Source: an uncultured Alphaproteobacteria bacterium
GTDB taxonomy: Bacteria; Pseudomonadota; Alphaproteobacteria; HIMB59; GCA-002718135
Reading direction: 5' to 3'
Assembly: GCA_902620425.1 (NCBI GenBank)
Contig: CACNHX010000006.1
Span: 1-64,000, forward strand
Length of the DNA: 64,000 bases
Shown here: one piece after another, positions 21,803-32,258 of the stretch
Layout of the letters: the number at the start of each line of letters is the position of its first letter
Position numbering within the stretch: position 1 is the first letter of the stretch
Notes under the pieces: model-generated
Databases searched by the model: none
Told to the model about the DNA's origin: nothing
Seen by the model: only the letters and a program-made list of their open reading frames with translations
Made by a program: the position numbers and the translations under genes

Positions 21803-22999
21803 TTAAAAATTGTTTTCTCTTAATGCTATAAATCCTGGTGATTTATTTCCCTCAAGCCACTCTAAAAATGCACCTCCAGCTGTAGATAAATATTTAAATG
21901 CATCATTGGCTTTAGCTTTTTTTATTGCTGCAAGTGTATCTCCTCCTCCTGCTAGAGCATCTAATTGAGATTTACTTGAATAATTTTGTATAATATTTGC
22001 AACTGAAATTGTACTTTTATCAAATGGACTATACTCAAATGCGCCTAAAGGCCCATTCCATAAAATTGATTTAGATTTTAATATTTCATCTGAAATTAGT
22101 TTTGTTGTTTGTTCACCAACATCTAGTATCATTTGGTTATTTGGAATATTATTGATTGAATAAGTCTTAACATTTACTCTATCTTCTATTGTTTTTGAGC
22201 ACACAGCATCAATTGGTAAAAGTATTTTGCAATTTTTTGATTCTGCTTTTTTTTGTATCTTTTTTGATAGTTCAATAAAATCATTTTCTACCAGAGAAGA
22301 GCCAACGTTATAATTATTTGATAGCAAAAAAGTATTAGCCATTGCACCACCAATCACTAAAGAGTCAAAAATTTCAACTATATTTTCTAAAACTTTTATT
22401 TTTGTTGAAACCTTTGAACCACCTATAATTGCTAAATTTGGTTTATTTGAATTTTCTAAAAATTTATCTAAATTTTCAATTTCTTTTGAGAAACTTAATC
22501 CAGCGTATGAAGGTAAGTATTTAGTAATACCTACTATAGATGCATGATTACGATGAGATGCAGAGAACGCGTCATTAATAAATATGTCAAAACTAGAAGC
22601 TAATACTTTTGAAAAATTAAGATCATTTTTTTCTTCTTCAGCATTAAAACGAATATTTTCTAATAGACAAATTTCGCCCATGTCCATTTCAGCAATTTTT
22701 GTCTCAATTATTTTTTTTTCACAGTTAGCTAAAAAATGAATTGTGTTTAAATTTAAAAATTTTTTTAATTCTGAACATAAAAACTCAATGGAATATGTTT
22801 TATTAACTTGACCTTTAGGTCGGCCAAAATGAGCAATTAAGAATATCTTATTTTTATTTTTAATTAGTTTTTCTAGTGTTGGTAAAATAGCATGAATTCT
22901 TGAATGATCTGTAATTGTCCCTTCCAAAACTGGTACGTTTAAATCAACTCGAACAATTATTTTTTTATTTTTACAGTCTAGATCTCTTAATTCTTTCAT
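21803..22999 (-). CDS. pgk: Phosphoglycerate kinase
   Basis: VRVDLNVP, LIAHFGRPKG, WNGPLGAFE, GGGDTLAAI. Confidence 0.97.
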   Translation of the reverse strand: MKELRDLDCKNKKIIVRVDLNVPVLEGTITDHSRIHAILPTLEKLIKNKNKIFLIAHFGRPKGQVNKTYSIEFLCSELKKFLNLNTIHFLANCEKKIIETKIAEMDMGEICLLENIRFNAEEEKNDLNFSKVLASSFDIFINDAFSASHRNHASIVGITKYLPSYAGLSFSKEIENLDKFLENSNKPNLAIIGGSKVSTKIKVLENIVEIFDSLVIGGAMANTFLLSNNYNVGSSLVENDFIELSKKIQKKAESKNCKILLPIDAVCSKTIEDRVNVKTYSINNIPNNQMILDVGEQTTKLISDEILKSKSILWNGPLGAFEYSPFDKSTISVANIIQNYSSKSQLDALAGGGDTLAAIKKAKANDAFKYLSTAGGAFLEWLEGNKSPGFIALRENNF

Positions 23000-23137
23000 T
23001 TCTATTCACATGTATATAAAAAAAATGCTGGAAATCATTGATTTTTTTTAAAAATTTGCAGTTTTATCTTTTTTAATACATATATTTAGTATATTAAACC
23101 TTTTTTAAGCTACTAAATGTAGTAATGGAGTTTGATT

Positions 23138-23608
23138 ATGCCTTGGGATGATAATAATGTAGCAAAACTTAGAGATTTATGGGACCAAGGTCTACCTACA
23201 GCTCAAATTGGAAAATTATTAGGTTTCACCAAAAACGCAGTGGTTGGAAAAGCTCATAGAATTGGACTCGAGAGAAGACCATCGCCTATAAGAAGAACAG
23301 CTGTTAAGCCTGATCGAAAAAAAGCTAGATCTCCAGTAATGCCAAAATTAAATTTTGAAAGCACCAAAGAACCAGAGATTGTCTCTAAAGAGCCTACTGT
23401 TTTCCAACCGGTTGTTAAAAATATATTCACTGCAGCTGCAAAGAGAGGTTGTGAATGGCCTGAAGGTCATCCTGATGAAGCTGACTTTCGTTTTTGTGGT
23501 AAAGATAGATTTGAAGATAAGCCTTATTGTTTAGATCATTGTGCTGTTGCATATGTTGTTCCTGAAAAAGAAGAAAACGAAAAGACAGAATTAAATAATA
23601 CGATTTAA
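23138..23608 (+). CDS. gcrA: GcrA cell-cycle regulator
   Basis: MPWDDNNVAKLRDLWDQGLPTAQIGKLLGFTKNAVVGKAHRIGLERRPSPI; C-terminal CEWPEGHPDEADFRFCG. Start set at third codon of track ORF. Confidence 0.95.
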   Translation: MPWDDNNVAKLRDLWDQGLPTAQIGKLLGFTKNAVVGKAHRIGLERRPSPIRRTAVKPDRKKARSPVMPKLNFESTKEPEIVSKEPTVFQPVVKNIFTAAAKRGCEWPEGHPDEADFRFCGKDRFEDKPYCLDHCAVAYVVPEKEENEKTELNNTI

Positions 23609-23658
23609 TAATAATAAAAATTCTAGAAATAAAAATTCTTCCTGTTATCTAATAAAAT

Positions 23659-24912
23659 ATGAAAGATGAGAGAGTTAATTCTGTATTTACTCCTATTCTA
23701 ATTGGAGGAAGTTTAATTCTTTTAATAAGTTTTGCAATTCGTTCAACATTTGGCCTATTTCAAATTCCTATTGCGTCTGATTTTTTATGGAACCGTTCAG
23801 AATTTTCTCTTGCCATTGCTATTCAAAATTTAGCTTGGGGGGTAGGCACTCCACTATTTAGTGCTTTTGCCGAAAAATATGGTGATAGAAAAGCAATAGC
23901 GCTAGGCTTAATTCTTTATGCAATTGGAATTTTCATAAGTAGTACTGCAACAACTCCAGAGGCGCATCAAACTTTAAACCTATTAATTGGTTTTGGTATA
24001 GCTGGTAGTGGTTTTGGTCCAATTTTAGCAGTAGTTGGAAGAGCCACATCTCCAGAAAAAAGATCTTTAGCACTAGGTATTACAACTGCTGCAGGGTCGG
24101 CTGGACAAGTGGTTGGTCCACCACTTGCTTCTATTCTATTATCATTTTTGCCTTGGTCTTCAGTGTTTGAAATCTTTTCAATTATATTATTAATAACACT
24201 GATTCTTGTTCCAATTTTAAAAACAGAATTATCAAATACGAATATTAATAATGAAAATGAAAAAATTACTGATGCTATATTTGTTGCATTAAAAGATCCA
24301 ACATACTCAATGTTGTTCTTTGGTTTTTTTTCTTGCGGTTTTCAGTTAGCATTTATTACTGCACATTTTCCAGCATTTATTGTTGAATCTAGTAGTCCAA
24401 TTATAGAAGGAAGTTTAATAAGTTTGGTTTGTAGTTCTGCAGAAGGTTTAGGAGCATTATCTATGGCTCTTATAGGATTGTTTAATATAATTGGTTGTTT
24501 GATTGCTGGAGCCTTAGGAAAGGGACATTATAAGAAATATCTTTTATCTTTAATTTATACTGGAAGAACTATTGCGGCAATTTTATTTATCTTACTACCT
24601 ATTACACCAACATCTATTGCAATATTTTCAATAGTTATGGGTGCTTTGTGGTTAGCAACAGTTCCTTTAACTTCTGGAATTATAGGCCATATTTATGGAT
24701 TAAAATTTATGGGTACATTATATGGGATTGTATTTTTTTCTCATCAGCTAGGATCTTTTGTAGGTGTTTGGTTAGGTGGTCTATTTTATGATATCTATGG
24801 AAGTTATGATATAGTATGGTGGGTTGGCATAGGAGTAGGTGCCTTTTCTGCAATAATCCATTTACCAATTAGAGAAAAACCATTATCTAATACAAATATA
24901 CAAACAGCGTAA
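23659..24912 (+). CDS. MFS transporter
   Basis: About 12 TM, AEKYGDRKAIALG MFS loop, AGSAGQVVGPPLAS. Confidence 0.88.
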   Translation: MKDERVNSVFTPILIGGSLILLISFAIRSTFGLFQIPIASDFLWNRSEFSLAIAIQNLAWGVGTPLFSAFAEKYGDRKAIALGLILYAIGIFISSTATTPEAHQTLNLLIGFGIAGSGFGPILAVVGRATSPEKRSLALGITTAAGSAGQVVGPPLASILLSFLPWSSVFEIFSIILLITLILVPILKTELSNTNINNENEKITDAIFVALKDPTYSMLFFGFFSCGFQLAFITAHFPAFIVESSSPIIEGSLISLVCSSAEGLGALSMALIGLFNIIGCLIAGALGKGHYKKYLLSLIYTGRTIAAILFILLPITPTSIAIFSIVMGALWLATVPLTSGIIGHIYGLKFMGTLYGIVFFSHQLGSFVGVWLGGLFYDIYGSYDIVWWVGIGVGAFSAIIHLPIREKPLSNTNIQTA

Positions 24913-24916
24913 TTTT

Positions 24917-25039
24917 ATGGATGAAAAAAAGATTATACGAAACTTAGTTATAGTAATTTTTTTCTTAGTTATTATTTATTCATTAGCTAGAGTTGGTGTT
25001 GGGTTAGATCTTAGCTTTGGACCTTATTTAAAAAAATAG
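24917..25039 (+). CDS. 40-aa predicted single-TM small membrane protein
   Basis: Not in ORF track. MDEKKIIRNLVIVIFFLVIIYSLARVGVGLDLSFGPYLKK; fills the gap after the MFS gene. Confidence 0.5.
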   Translation: MDEKKIIRNLVIVIFFLVIIYSLARVGVGLDLSFGPYLKK

Positions 25040-25044
25040 AAAAA

Positions 25045-26283
25045 CTAGTTACACCATTCTCCTTTTTTAAATATTGGGGTAGAAGCGCCATCCTTATCAA
25101 CACCCTCGACATCAATTTCACCTGAACCAATCATCCAATCAATATGTATCATGCTTGAATTACCACCTCTTTGAATAATCTCTTCTTTTGATAAGTCTTT
25201 TTTGGATTTGAAACATTTTGAGTAACACTGTCCTAAAGCAATATGAGAGGCAGCATTTTCATCAAAAAGAGTGTTATAAAAAGTTATTCCTAATTGCGAA
25301 ATAGGTGAACTATTAGGGACTAAGGCTACTTCACCAAGTCTTCTTGAGCCTTCATCTGAATCAAGAACTTTTAATAAAACATCTTGTCCTTTAGAGGATT
25401 TTGCGTCAACAATTTTACCATCTTCAAAGCGAACATTAATATCTTCAATTAGGGTTCCTTGATAAGATAGAGGTTTGGTTGAACAGACTTCACCACTTAC
25501 ACGAGCAGCATGAGGAGTTGTGAACACTTCTTCAGATGGGATATTTGGATTACAAACAATACCATTCTGTGCCTCTGATGCGCCTCCCATCCATTCATGG
25601 TCATCAGCAAGACCTACCGTTAAAGATGTTCCAGGACCAGAGTATTTTAACGAATGAAAATTTTTAGCATTTAACCAATCTGTTTTATCTCTTAAATTTT
25701 TATTATGTTGATCCCATTCACTTACAGGATCATCATTACTAACTCTTGATGCATGAAATATTGCATCTCCTAATTTTTTAATTGCTTCACTATCATCAAG
25801 ATCTGGGAAGACTCTTTTTGCCCATGCTTTTCCTGGCCAAGAAATTATATTCCAGTTAATCTTAAATTCAGTAATTCTTTCTCTAGCTGGTTTGTATGCA
25901 ACAGCATTAGCTTTATTTGCACGCGAAACTTTATCAGGATCAATTTCAGATAATAGCATTGGGTCATCACCAGCAATAGCCATTCTAGCCGTATTATTAT
26001 CAAAAGCTTCACCCATCCCATTATAAAGCCAATTTGCTGCAACGTTGAAAGATTCGTCATTGCCATACTTAAATCGAGAAAGTGTAATATCAGAATCATT
26101 GAAAAGTGGGGTCACAAGTCCAGCTCCTTCTTTATAAGCATATTCAGCTATTTTTCTAACTAAAGGTAAAGATTCTAAAGGTGCTGTTATTAAAAGGTTT
26201 TGACCTTTTTGAAGTGCGACTCCTCTTTTAATAGATAGATGTGCAAGTTTATCAATCTTTTTTGTATCTACGTCATAAAACAT
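25045..26283 (-). CDS. M29 family aminopeptidase
   Basis: LLITAPLESLPLVRKIAEYAYKEGA, EVFTTPHAARVSGEV, MIHIDWMIGSGEIDVEGV. Confidence 0.9.
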   Translation of the reverse strand: MFYDVDTKKIDKLAHLSIKRGVALQKGQNLLITAPLESLPLVRKIAEYAYKEGAGLVTPLFNDSDITLSRFKYGNDESFNVAANWLYNGMGEAFDNNTARMAIAGDDPMLLSEIDPDKVSRANKANAVAYKPARERITEFKINWNIISWPGKAWAKRVFPDLDDSEAIKKLGDAIFHASRVSNDDPVSEWDQHNKNLRDKTDWLNAKNFHSLKYSGPGTSLTVGLADDHEWMGGASEAQNGIVCNPNIPSEEVFTTPHAARVSGEVCSTKPLSYQGTLIEDINVRFEDGKIVDAKSSKGQDVLLKVLDSDEGSRRLGEVALVPNSSPISQLGITFYNTLFDENAASHIALGQCYSKCFKSKKDLSKEEIIQRGGNSSMIHIDWMIGSGEIDVEGVDKDGASTPIFKKGEWCN

Positions 26284-26422
26284 TATTATTATAATTAGTT
26301 TTTAAATTCTAAAAAGTCTAGAGATTTTAATTTTAAAATTTATCTCTAAAATCTTTCCACAAACACTTGTTTTTTTCCAGATATAAAAATATCAAATCTA
26401 GGTAAAAATAGTAAAATAAATT

Positions 26423-28339
26423 ATGGATTATGATCTTTTAGATAAAATTAATTTTCCATCAGACTTAAGAGAATTTAAAAAGAAAGATCTAAAGCAAATC
26501 TCAGAAGAATTGAGAGCTAAAACAATTGAGACTGTTTCAAAAACTGGTGGCCATCTAGGTGCAGGATTAGGTGTTGTTGAATTAACCGTGGCAATCCACT
26601 ATGTCTTTAACACTCCGCATGATAAATTAATCTGGGATGTGGGACACCAAGCGTATCCTCATAAAATCATTACAGGTAGGAAAAAAAATATAGGTACACT
26701 TAGAAAGAAAGATGGTGTTTATGGTTTTGTAAGAAGGTCAGAAAGTGAATATGATCCCTTTGGCACAGCCCATAGTTCAACAGCAGTATCAGCAGGGTTA
26801 GGAATTAAAGCTGCAAAAGATATTAATAAAGACAACTCAAAAGTTATATGTGTTGTTGGAGACGGTGCCTTAAGCGCAGGTTTAGCATATGAAGGATTAA
26901 ACAACGCAGGCGCACAAAAAAAAGGTTTAATTGTCATTTTAAACGATAACAAAATGTCAATAGACAAACCAGTTGGTGCTATGAGTACATATCTAACTAG
27001 GTTACTATCATCTAAATCTTACTCAAGTTTAAGAAATATTATTAAAAAAATATCTAAAACCTTACCATCAAATCTATCAAAGACTCTTTATAGAACAGAA
27101 GAATATTCTAAAGGACTTATCACTGGCGGAACTCTATTTGAGGAATTGGGTTTTTATTATCTTGGCCCAATAGATGGTCACAATATAGACGATATGGTGT
27201 CAGTTCTTGAAAACATTAGAGATAATAAATTTGATAAACCAGTTTTTCTTCATTGTATAACCAAAAAAGGTAAAGGATATAGTCCTGCAGAAAAATCAGA
27301 AGATAAATTTCACGGAGTTGAAAAGTTTGATATTAACACTGGGAACTCAGTTAAAAAAACAAATTTAAAATCCTATTCAAATGTTTTTGGTGAAACATTG
27401 TCAAAACTTGCCGAAAATGATGAAAAAATTGTCGCAATAACAGCTGCTATGATGTCTGGAACAGGATTGAAATTATTCCAACAAAATTTTGAAAAAAGAT
27501 TTTTTGATGTTGGTATTGCTGAACAACATGCTGTTACAATGGCAGCTGGATTGGCAACAGAAGGTTTCAAACCATTTGTTGCAATTTATTCAACATTTTT
27601 GCAAAGAGCTTATGATCAAATAGTGCATGATGTAGCTATTCAAAAATTACCTGTTAGATTTGCAATTGATAGAGCAGGGTTAGTAGGATCAGATGGTCCT
27701 ACTCATGCTGGTTCTTTTGATATTACTTATTTAGCTACATTACCAAATTTTATAGTTATGGCGCCTAGTAACCAAAGAGAGTTGTCAAAAATGATAGAGT
27801 TGTCTTGTGAGATTAATGACACACCATCTGCTTTTAGATTTCCAAGAGGAACAGGATCAGATGAACTTTTTAATAATCAGCCTGCTGAAATAAATATAGG
27901 CAAGGGTTACATTCTAATTGAAGGTAACGATGTTGCTATCTTAAATTTAGGCACGAGACTTGAAAAATGTATTGAAGCTAGTAAGTTTCTTAATCAAAAT
28001 AATATTTATCCTACTATTGCGGATGCTAGATTTGCAAAACCATTAGATACTCAATTAATAGATAATTTACTAAATAATCATAAGTATATTTTAACAATTG
28101 AAGAAGGTTCTATAGGTGGATTTTCGTCACATATCTTACATTATGTACATAATATTAGATCAAAAAAGAATAATACAGTTATAAAAAATTTAATCTTTCC
28201 AGATAGATTTGTAGAACATATGACTTCAGATGAACAATATCAAGATATTAAAATGGATACGAAATCAATAATAAAAGAAATTAACAATTTTTATGAAAAT
28301 AAAATTGTTGATATAAAGAATTTTAAATTAAAAGTTTAA
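26423..28339 (+). CDS. dxs: 1-deoxy-D-xylulose-5-phosphate synthase
   Basis: SKTGGHLGAGLGVVELTVAIHYVF, VVGDGALSAGLAYEGLN, DRAGLVGSDGPTHAGSFD. Confidence 0.97.
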   Translation: MDYDLLDKINFPSDLREFKKKDLKQISEELRAKTIETVSKTGGHLGAGLGVVELTVAIHYVFNTPHDKLIWDVGHQAYPHKIITGRKKNIGTLRKKDGVYGFVRRSESEYDPFGTAHSSTAVSAGLGIKAAKDINKDNSKVICVVGDGALSAGLAYEGLNNAGAQKKGLIVILNDNKMSIDKPVGAMSTYLTRLLSSKSYSSLRNIIKKISKTLPSNLSKTLYRTEEYSKGLITGGTLFEELGFYYLGPIDGHNIDDMVSVLENIRDNKFDKPVFLHCITKKGKGYSPAEKSEDKFHGVEKFDINTGNSVKKTNLKSYSNVFGETLSKLAENDEKIVAITAAMMSGTGLKLFQQNFEKRFFDVGIAEQHAVTMAAGLATEGFKPFVAIYSTFLQRAYDQIVHDVAIQKLPVRFAIDRAGLVGSDGPTHAGSFDITYLATLPNFIVMAPSNQRELSKMIELSCEINDTPSAFRFPRGTGSDELFNNQPAEINIGKGYILIEGNDVAILNLGTRLEKCIEASKFLNQNNIYPTIADARFAKPLDTQLIDNLLNNHKYILTIEEGSIGGFSSHILHYVHNIRSKKNNTVIKNLIFPDRFVEHMTSDEQYQDIKMDTKSIIKEINNFYENKIVDIKNFKLKV

Positions 28340-28369
28340 TTCTTAATAAAATTTATTTAAAATTTATAC

Positions 28370-29155
28370 GTGAAAAAAATTAAAATTTTAAACAAAAGTT
28401 TTTCTAAACCAATAAGCTGTTTAACTGCTTATTCTCCATCAATTGCAAAAATTCTAGATGGTAAAATTGATTTAATACTAGTTGGAGATTCATTAGGTTC
28501 AACACTCTATGGAATGCAGAATACTCAAGGAGTTACCATGGATATGATGAAAAATCATGGAGCAGCTGTAAATAAGGAAATTAAGAGAAGTATAAAAGTT
28601 TTGGATATGCCTTATAGAACATATGATAATAAAATTGATGCATATAAAAATGCTAAAATACTTTTAAACCACTGTAAACCTGATTTATTAAAGATAGAAA
28701 TTAGTAAAAAAAAATTAATTATTTTAAAACATTTAGTAGATAAAAAAGTAAATGTAATTTCTCATATAGGAGTAACACCACAAAGTTATAAGAATTTTAA
28801 TAAAATTAAAGTTTTAGGAAAAACTAACAAAGAAAAACAAAATTTATTAAAATTAGCAAAAGAATCTGAAACACTCGGAGCTAAAGCTATATTGTTAGAA
28901 TGTATAACAACAGATACAGCTAAACTAATTACGCAAAATATTTCAATACCTACAATAGGTATAGGTGCTTCAAGATATTGTGATGGTCAAGTTTTAGTAT
29001 TTGATGATTTAATAAATCTAAGTACAAATGATAAAAGACCAAAATTTGTAAAAAATTATTTTAATTTTAATAAAATTGCAGGTAACGTAGTAAAAAAATA
29101 TAATCGAGAAGTTAAACTTAAAAAGTTTCCTAGTAGTAAATTTACTTACAATTAA
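28370..29155 (+). CDS. panB: 3-methyl-2-oxobutanoate hydroxymethyltransferase (GTG start)
   Basis: CLTAYSPSIAKILDGKIDLILVGDSLGSTLYG, IGIGASRYCDGQVLVFDDLI. Confidence 0.94.
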   Translation: MKKIKILNKSFSKPISCLTAYSPSIAKILDGKIDLILVGDSLGSTLYGMQNTQGVTMDMMKNHGAAVNKEIKRSIKVLDMPYRTYDNKIDAYKNAKILLNHCKPDLLKIEISKKKLIILKHLVDKKVNVISHIGVTPQSYKNFNKIKVLGKTNKEKQNLLKLAKESETLGAKAILLECITTDTAKLITQNISIPTIGIGASRYCDGQVLVFDDLINLSTNDKRPKFVKNYFNFNKIAGNVVKKYNREVKLKKFPSSKFTYN

Positions 29156-29781
29156 TCTAAATCTATAAAGCTATTATTATCCAAAATTTTGATTAAACCT
29201 GAATTAATTTGATACCACAAACCAATTACATTCAGTTTATTTTCATTAATTAACTTATCTATAAAATCATATTCACGTAAATTTTTTATTGATTGTTTTA
29301 TATTTTCTTGCTCTAAAAAAGTTATTTTTTCAGTTTCTGAAAAATCATTTGGTATTTTGCTATAAGAATTTTGTAAACAACTTACCCATTGATTTATGTA
29401 TTCAAAATCATTTGTATTATTTTTATCTAATAATGTTTTATAAGAATGCGCAACTCCACCGCAATTTGAGTGACCTAGAATAATTAAGTTTTGAATTTTT
29501 AGAACTTTTAATGCGTATTCTATAGCAGATAATGTTTGTATATTTTGATTTTTATCATTTTTAGAGGGTACTATATTAGCGATATTTCTATGTATAAAAT
29601 AATCTCCAATACTTCCACCAAATATCGTATTCTCAAGAATTCTTGAATCACAACAAGTAATAATCATAGCAATTGGTTTTTGTACATTTTTAGAAGCTTG
29701 CTGGTATATATCTTTATAATTTTCAAAGGTGTTCTTTTTCCAGAATTGATATCTTTCAATTAAAAATTTTGGTATTTCCAT
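29152..29781 (-). CDS. Beta-type carbonic anhydrase
   Basis: IITCCDSRILENTIF, NIANIVPS, ILGHSNCGGV. Confidence 0.92.
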   Translation of the reverse strand: MEIPKFLIERYQFWKKNTFENYKDIYQQASKNVQKPIAMIITCCDSRILENTIFGGSIGDYFIHRNIANIVPSKNDKNQNIQTLSAIEYALKVLKIQNLIILGHSNCGGVAHSYKTLLDKNNTNDFEYINQWVSCLQNSYSKIPNDFSETEKITFLEQENIKQSIKNLREYDFIDKLINENKLNVIGLWYQINSGLIKILDNNSFIDLD

Positions 29782-29822
29782 AATGTAATTTTTTTAGAAT
29801 TTATTTATATATCAAAAATTAA

Positions 29823-30797
29823 ATGAAAAAGGAAATTAGTAGAAAATTCTGCGTAGCTCCAATGATGGGGTATACAACACCTTATGCAAGGAAACTGTAT
29901 AGAATTTTATCAAAAAATAGCTTTTTATTTAGTGAAATGATAGCAACAAAATCACTGGTTTATTCAAAAAGTAAACATAATATTATTGATAATGACTTTA
30001 ATAACCCTGTTGCTCTTCAGGTAGGTGGTTCAGAAATAGATGAATTAACAAAAGCTTCAAAAATAGCAATTGATTACAACTATGATGAAATTAATTTAAA
30101 TGTTGGTTGCCCAAGCAAAGCTGTACAAAAAGGTAGTTTTGGTGCCTGCCTTATGAGAGATAAAATACTTGTAAGAAATTGTATGGAAGCTCTTCAGAAT
30201 GATAAAATTGAAGCAACATTAAAATGCAGATTAGGCTTAGGTAAAGATTTAAATTATGAATTCTTTGAAGAATTTATTGATGAAATATCAAAAACTGGAA
30301 TTAAAATTATTTATGTTCATGCTAGAAATGCAATATTGAGTGGTATTAGTCCTCAAGCTAATAGAACGATACCTCCTCTAAATTACGAATTTGTAAAAAA
30401 AATTAAAATTAAATTTCCCAAAATAACATTTATTCTAAATGGAGGTATAGATAGCCTTGATAAAGCAGATAACTTATTAAAAGAATTTGATGGTGTTATG
30501 GTTGGAAGAATGATTAAAAATAATCCATTTATTTTAAAAGAAGTTGACAAAAAAATTTTTAAAGAAAAAATTAAATTAGTAGATGAAACAATAATTAATA
30601 ATTATTTTGACTACATAAAACCAAAATTAGGTTTGGAATCAATATTTAGATTATTAAGTCCTCTACTAAGTATCTTTTTTTCTGTTCCACATAGCAAAAT
30701 TTATAAATCTAAAATTAATGATTATATGAAAGACCAGCAAATTAACTTAATTGAAGAATTATTATTAAAATTTGTTAATGAAAATAAACTTGGTTAA
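29823..30797 (+). CDS. dusA: tRNA-dihydrouridine synthase A
   Basis: CVAPMMGYTTPYARKLYRILS, NLNVGCPSKAVQKGSFGACLM, HARNAILSGISPQANRTIPPLNYEFV. Confidence 0.93.
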   Translation: MKKEISRKFCVAPMMGYTTPYARKLYRILSKNSFLFSEMIATKSLVYSKSKHNIIDNDFNNPVALQVGGSEIDELTKASKIAIDYNYDEINLNVGCPSKAVQKGSFGACLMRDKILVRNCMEALQNDKIEATLKCRLGLGKDLNYEFFEEFIDEISKTGIKIIYVHARNAILSGISPQANRTIPPLNYEFVKKIKIKFPKITFILNGGIDSLDKADNLLKEFDGVMVGRMIKNNPFILKEVDKKIFKEKIKLVDETIINNYFDYIKPKLGLESIFRLLSPLLSIFFSVPHSKIYKSKINDYMKDQQINLIEELLLKFVNENKLG

Positions 30798-30798
30798 T

Positions 30799-31329
30799 TT
30801 AATAAGGTACGTGATAAGAAAAACTCAAAATCTCTACACCTGGATTTTTATCACCTAAATTTGCATTTGAAATATGGCTAAAAGAAACACCAATTCTATT
30901 TTTATTTTTCAATTCGTATGTAATTTCAAGCGATGTTCTAAATTGTATGTCATTTCCTAATTTTTTTCCAGAACCATCATCATAAATACCTGCTCCAAAA
31001 CTTGGTGTAAAATAATATTTATTTTCTTCACCCTCAAATAATTCTCCTAGATTATCTTCAAAATAAATTCCAGTTAATATGTATGATGCTGAATCACTCG
31101 TATACTCGATACCAAAAAAAGGTTTCAAGAAAAAAAAATTATCTTCTTCTGGTCCAATATCAAGTATAGATTTATTACTTCTATATTCATATCTAAAGTC
31201 AGTAGATTGGTTTTTTTCTGAGCCGTCAAATTTTATATCGTAAATACCTATTCCAAAAACATTTGTTCCTTTGGAAAGAGCTATATTTGAAAATGATATG
31301 ATTACTATTGAAATAAATAATCTTATCAT
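30799..31329 (-). CDS. PagL-like lipid A 3-O-deacylase / acyloxyacyl hydrolase family
   Basis: Signal peptide, beta-rich, C-terminal FSHISNANLGDKNPGVEILSFSYHVPY (SHxSNA...NPG PagL motif). Confidence 0.78.
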   Translation of the reverse strand: MIRLFISIVIISFSNIALSKGTNVFGIGIYDIKFDGSEKNQSTDFRYEYRSNKSILDIGPEEDNFFFLKPFFGIEYTSDSASYILTGIYFEDNLGELFEGEENKYYFTPSFGAGIYDDGSGKKLGNDIQFRTSLEITYELKNKNRIGVSFSHISNANLGDKNPGVEILSFSYHVPY

Positions 31330-31360
31330 AAGTGTATTTTATAATTATTTTAATTAGCTA

Positions 31361-32227
31361 TCAAATAAAAAATTCTTTATTTTGTTGAGAAATCTCTAAC
31401 AATGATTTTTTTAATTTTTCTAGAGCTTTTGTTTCTATTTGTCTAACCCTCTCTTTGCTTATCTTTAACTTTTGACCTAATTCGTCTAGGGTAATGCTTT
31501 TTTCTCGAAATTTTCTCAATTTTATAATTATTTTTTCTCTATCATTAAGAGTATCTATAGCTTTATTAATGAAATCTTTTTTTATATTTTTGTCATTGAA
31601 GTCTTCAAAAGATTCTTCTGGATTTTGTCTGTCGTCAGCTAGTAAACTCATAAGATCGTTTTCTGTATCAGTGTCTACTTTTTGATTAAGATGTAAATCT
31701 CCACCAGTAAGTCGTGATTCCATATTTTGAACTTCTAGAGATTTTACATTGAGCATACTAGATACTTTGTTTATTTCGTCCTGACCCATAAATTCTCTTG
31801 AAACATCATTAATTTGTTGTTTAATTTTTTTAAGATTAAAAAAAAGAGCTTTTTGTGATGCTGTAGAACCTGTTCTGACAACTGACCAGTTTTTAAGAAT
31901 ATAATCTTGTATAGATGCTCTAATCCACCAAGATGCATAGGTAGAGAGTCTAAAGTCTTTTGATGTATCAAACTTTTCTAGAGCATGCATGATTCCAAGA
32001 ACCCCCTCATGAATTAGATCATCAATAGGTAAGCCATAACTTGAGTATTTTCTTGCGTATGAAACAGCTAGACGAAGATACGAATTAAGAATTTTTTGCA
32101 GTGATCTTGGAGTTTTATTATCTCTCCAATCATTAATAAGTGTGAATTCCTCATCCTTTTCAAGAATTGCCGCTTTTTTTGAAAGTTCAATTAAATTGTT
32201 GGAATGAAAGTAATTTTTAACAGCCAT
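31361..32227 (-). CDS. rpoH: RNA polymerase sigma-32 factor
   Basis: YGLPIDDLIHEGVLGIMHALEKFDTSKDFRLSTYASWWIRASIQDYILKNWSVVRTGSTASQKALFF; region 4.2 HTH. Confidence 0.95.
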   Translation of the reverse strand: MAVKNYFHSNNLIELSKKAAILEKDEEFTLINDWRDNKTPRSLQKILNSYLRLAVSYARKYSSYGLPIDDLIHEGVLGIMHALEKFDTSKDFRLSTYASWWIRASIQDYILKNWSVVRTGSTASQKALFFNLKKIKQQINDVSREFMGQDEINKVSSMLNVKSLEVQNMESRLTGGDLHLNQKVDTDTENDLMSLLADDRQNPEESFEDFNDKNIKKDFINKAIDTLNDREKIIIKLRKFREKSITLDELGQKLKISKERVRQIETKALEKLKKSLLEISQQNKEFFI

Positions 32228-32258
32228 ATATTATTATACGAATGATTTAGAGTTTAGA

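Noticed and set aside
23100-23137. Small hairpin CTAC-TAAAT-GTAG ahead of gcrA
   Set aside because: Only 4 bp, expected by chance in AT-rich DNA.
25845-26099. 84-aa minus ORF overlapping the M29 peptidase gene
   Set aside because: Alternate frame within a conserved CDS; no support.
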